Of a DNA stretch of 64,000 nucleotides, positions 60,077 through 64,000 are shown piece after piece. Every line of letters starts with the position of its first letter. Within the stretch, counting starts at the first letter, position 1. A program made the translations under genes and the position numbers. The notes under the pieces were generated by a model. It was not told where the DNA came from. It did not search any database and worked only from the letters and a program-made list of their open reading frames with translations. Source of the DNA: Enterobacter cloacae (GTDB lineage: Bacteria > Pseudomonadota > Gammaproteobacteria > Enterobacterales > Enterobacteriaceae); the NCBI RefSeq assembly GCF_013375935.1, contig NZ_CP056117.1, positions 4,650,001 to 4,714,000 on the forward strand, given 5' to 3'.

Positions 60077-60337
60077 CTAGCCTCGCTTCGCGTCAAGAAA
60101 ACCGCCAAAACGCTTGCGGAAGCGTGCCGCGCTACCGTCCGTCGAAAAGGTCTTCTGCTTCCCGGTATAGAACGGATGTGACTTTGACGAGACGTCAAGG
60201 GTGACGTAAGGATACGTGTTGCCATCGAGCTCAATCTCGCGGTCTGTCTTAATCGTCGAACCGACCTTAAAGAATTCATTGGCCGTGGTGTCGTGAAACA
60301 CAACGGTACGATAGGTTGGATGGATATTGGGTTTCAT
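60077..60337 (-). CDS. rpmE2: Zinc-independent 50S ribosomal protein L31 type B (RpmE2/YkgM)
   Basis: An 86-residue L31 paralogue of type [32 protein letters not shown], then [21 protein letters not shown]. It lacks the zinc-binding cysteines of RpmE, so it can replace that protein when zinc is scarce and free the metal. It lies in an operon with rpmJ2. A palindrome fitting a Zur box is 17-33 bases upstream of its start. Confidence 0.95.
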   Translation of the reverse strand: MKPNIHPTYRTVVFHDTTANEFFKVGSTIKTDREIELDGNTYPYVTLDVSSKSHPFYTGKQKTFSTDGSAARFRKRFGGFLDAKRG

Positions 60338-60353
60338 TTCAGGCTCTCATGTA

Positions 60354-60370
60354 TTGTTATAACATAACAA
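60354..60370 (-). promoter_or_regulatory. Putative Zur box of rpmE2-rpmJ2
   Basis: TTGTTATAACATAACAA is a near-perfect 17-base palindrome. It fits the enterobacterial Zur pattern (GTTATAnnnTAAC-like) and lies just upstream of the rpmE2 start. Confidence 0.78.
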
Positions 60371-60564
60371 AATACTATCCGAGCCTTGATGCAAAAACAA
60401 CCCTTCTGATAATGCAGCGGATCGCGGTATTTTTATGAAAGGCTTATCCGAGTACCTGCCTGAGAATTTCGCATGCTATAACTATATCATTTAGCGATAA
60501 AATCTTTCTTCACTGGCGAGCAGACTCAGAGCCTCCGGCGGGCAGATAAGAAGGAAACAGCAGC

Positions 60565-62133
60565 ATGAAAACCCGACACCTGGTCAGTCTGGTAACAGGC
60601 GTACTGATCTTTTCTGTGCTGGTCCCGGTTTGCCTCAGCATCTGGCTGGCTCATCGCCAGGCAGAGGAAAAATTTGTGGATGCGCTGGACAACTATGCCT
60701 CACGCGTTCTGGTACGTACCGACAGGGTTGTCGCTCAGGCAAAGCAGGCGCTTACACACCTGCAAACCTTTGACGCCCCGCCCTGCAGTCCCCTGCATTT
60801 ACATGAAATGCGTCGGGTCGCCTTTTCATGGCGCTACGTTCAGGAAGTCATGTACATCGACAGCCTGAAACCGCTCTGCTCTTCGCTTGAACAGTCCAGT
60901 AATACCGCGACCTTACCGCCCCCTTTGCGCATCACCGGGGATGGCTACAGCGCGTGGCTCACCTCGCAAAACGATCTGGGCATTCACCGCTATATGGTTG
61001 TGATGGGGAAAGGACACTACGTGGTAATGATCGATCCGGCGTCGCTTGTGGACGTCGTCCCGTTCGGCGAAATTACGACGGATGCGGCTCTGGTGGGCAG
61101 CACAACCCATCTTATCTTCGCCAGCAGCAACCGCCTCGATCCGCATCTTCTCAGGTATGTTAAGGATCGGCAGGATGTGACGAGCGTCCAGTACAACGGC
61201 TCAATGTACATTCTTAAGCCCGTACCCGAGCTGGGCTTTACGGTGATTGCCTGGGCGTCGCTAAAACCCCTGGCGGAAACCTGGCACCAGCAGCTGTTCA
61301 TCTGGCTACCGGTGGGTATGCTGATAAGTCTGCTCGCAGCCCTTATTGTCCTGCGGATCCTCCGCCGCCTGCAGTCCCCGCGCAACCGCCTGATCGACGC
61401 GATCAACAACCGCGAGATCCAGGTTCACTATCAGCCTATCGTGGCGCTTTGCAGCGGCAGGCTGGTGGGGGCTGAAGCCCTGATGCGCTGGCCGCAGCCG
61501 GATGGCAGCAACCTGGCGCCGGATCTTTTTGTGCCCCTGGCCGAGGAAACGGGGCTCATCTCTCAGCTGACGCAGCTGGTGGTCAGCAGGGTATTTGAGG
61601 ATCTGGGATACTGGCTGCATCTTCACCCGGAGCTGCACATATCGATCAACCTTGCGCCCGGTGATTTAACCTCTCCCGAGCTGCCCCGTCAGTTGAGCAA
61701 GCTTCTGAACAAATGGGAAGTTCATCCGCAGCAAATCGCCCTTGAATTAACCGAGCGCGGGTTTGCCGATCCCGCCGTCAGCGCGCCTGCCATCGCCGCG
61801 TTTCGCCGTTCCGGGCACGCCATCTATATTGATGATTTCGGTACGGGCTACTCCAGCCTGAGCTATTTGCAGGATCTGGACGTGGATATTCTGAAGATCG
61901 ATAAATCCTTCGTGGATGCGCTGGAGTATAAAAACGTCACGCCGCATATCATCGAAATGGCAAAATCGCTAAAGCTGGCGATGGTGGCGGAAGGGATTGA
62001 AACGGAGGGGCAGCTGGCATGGCTGCACCGCCACGGCGTGCAGTACGGACAGGGCTGGTACTACAGCAAGGCGCTGCCAAAAGAGGATTTCATCCTCTGG
62101 GCCGGGCAAAATATCAGCAAGCCTTCCTGCTGA
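60565..62133 (+). CDS. pdeB: c-di-GMP phosphodiesterase PdeB (YlaB), CSS-EAL type
   Basis: A 522-residue membrane enzyme. It has an N-terminal helix (about 7-30), a periplasmic CSS-type domain (about 30-245) with cysteine-bearing segments APPCSPLHL and PLCSSLEQ, a second helix (about 250-270) and an EAL domain (about 280-520). The EAL motif is at residue 304 (GAEALMRW), and IDDFGTGYSSL, DILKIDKSFV and the loop-6 and catalytic residues of active enzymes are present. It degrades c-di-GMP, probably in response to redox state of the periplasmic cysteines (known for PdeC-type relatives). Confidence 0.93.
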   Translation: MKTRHLVSLVTGVLIFSVLVPVCLSIWLAHRQAEEKFVDALDNYASRVLVRTDRVVAQAKQALTHLQTFDAPPCSPLHLHEMRRVAFSWRYVQEVMYIDSLKPLCSSLEQSSNTATLPPPLRITGDGYSAWLTSQNDLGIHRYMVVMGKGHYVVMIDPASLVDVVPFGEITTDAALVGSTTHLIFASSNRLDPHLLRYVKDRQDVTSVQYNGSMYILKPVPELGFTVIAWASLKPLAETWHQQLFIWLPVGMLISLLAALIVLRILRRLQSPRNRLIDAINNREIQVHYQPIVALCSGRLVGAEALMRWPQPDGSNLAPDLFVPLAEETGLISQLTQLVVSRVFEDLGYWLHLHPELHISINLAPGDLTSPELPRQLSKLLNKWEVHPQQIALELTERGFADPAVSAPAIAAFRRSGHAIYIDDFGTGYSSLSYLQDLDVDILKIDKSFVDALEYKNVTPHIIEMAKSLKLAMVAEGIETEGQLAWLHRHGVQYGQGWYYSKALPKEDFILWAGQNISKPSC

Positions 62134-62173
62134 GCGGAGTGACGCGGCCACTGGCGTGGCCGCGCGTTACGTC

Positions 62174-64000
<1,827 letters not shown>

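Overview
The window is a contiguous stretch of enterobacterial chromosome. Its gene order follows the E. coli/Salmonella backbone from the fim/sfm-folD region through cysS, purEK, ybbA-tesA, copA-cueR, ushA, gsk, hemH-adk-htpG, recR-dnaX, apt, mscK, acrRAB, hha and ylaBC to lacZ. High GC, high protein similarity to E. coli throughout, a Salmonella-type fim cluster, a lacZ gene and the local repeat family point to the Enterobacter cloacae complex or a near relative such as Lelliottia or Leclercia. The genus is an inference.

Layout. 1-7434: a chaperone-usher fimbrial operon fimAICDHF on the minus strand, with the LuxR-type regulator fimZ convergent at its far end. 7745-8826: folD and ybcJ. 8988-11659: a PTS EIIBC permease and a LacI-family regulator with tandem operators, inserted between ybcJ and ybcI. 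11733-17978: ybcI, cysS, ppiB, lpxH, purEK and mnmH. 18075-26293: a porin, ybbP-ybbA, tesA, ybbO, cnoX and the iron exporter fetAB. 26436-28808: an unrecognised gene, then qmcA-ybbJ. 28805-36603: cueR/copA copper module, ybaP, the sRNA chiX, ybaK, ushA and fsr. 36836-48805: ybaL, gsk, hemH, adk, htpG, recR-ybaB-dnaX, apt, ybaN, priC and ybaM. 48807-57425: mscK and acrR-acrAB. 57935-64000: tomB-hha, maa, ylaC, the zinc-independent ribosomal proteins rpmE2-rpmJ2, the c-di-GMP phosphodiesterase pdeB, and a lacZ cut by the window edge.

Most notable points. acrB is interrupted by a single in-frame TGA where E. coli has Trp634, while acrR, acrA and their operator look intact. Two programmed -1 frameshift sites are conserved, in copA and dnaX. 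The sRNA chiX is recognisable on the minus strand between ybaP and ybaK. A family of GGGAGAGGG-type intergenic repeats lies at many gene ends, and one copy has become the coding 3' end of ybaM. Several operators can be read directly: CueR, AcrR, PurR, Zur, a sigma-32 promoter for htpG, and paired LacI-type operators at the PTS gene.

I saw no tRNA, rRNA, CRISPR array, insertion sequence, integrase or phage gene. No wholly new multi-gene system is evident. The least explained items are the orphan gene at 26436-27290, the PTS/LacI module, and unassigned palindromes upstream of maa and tomB.
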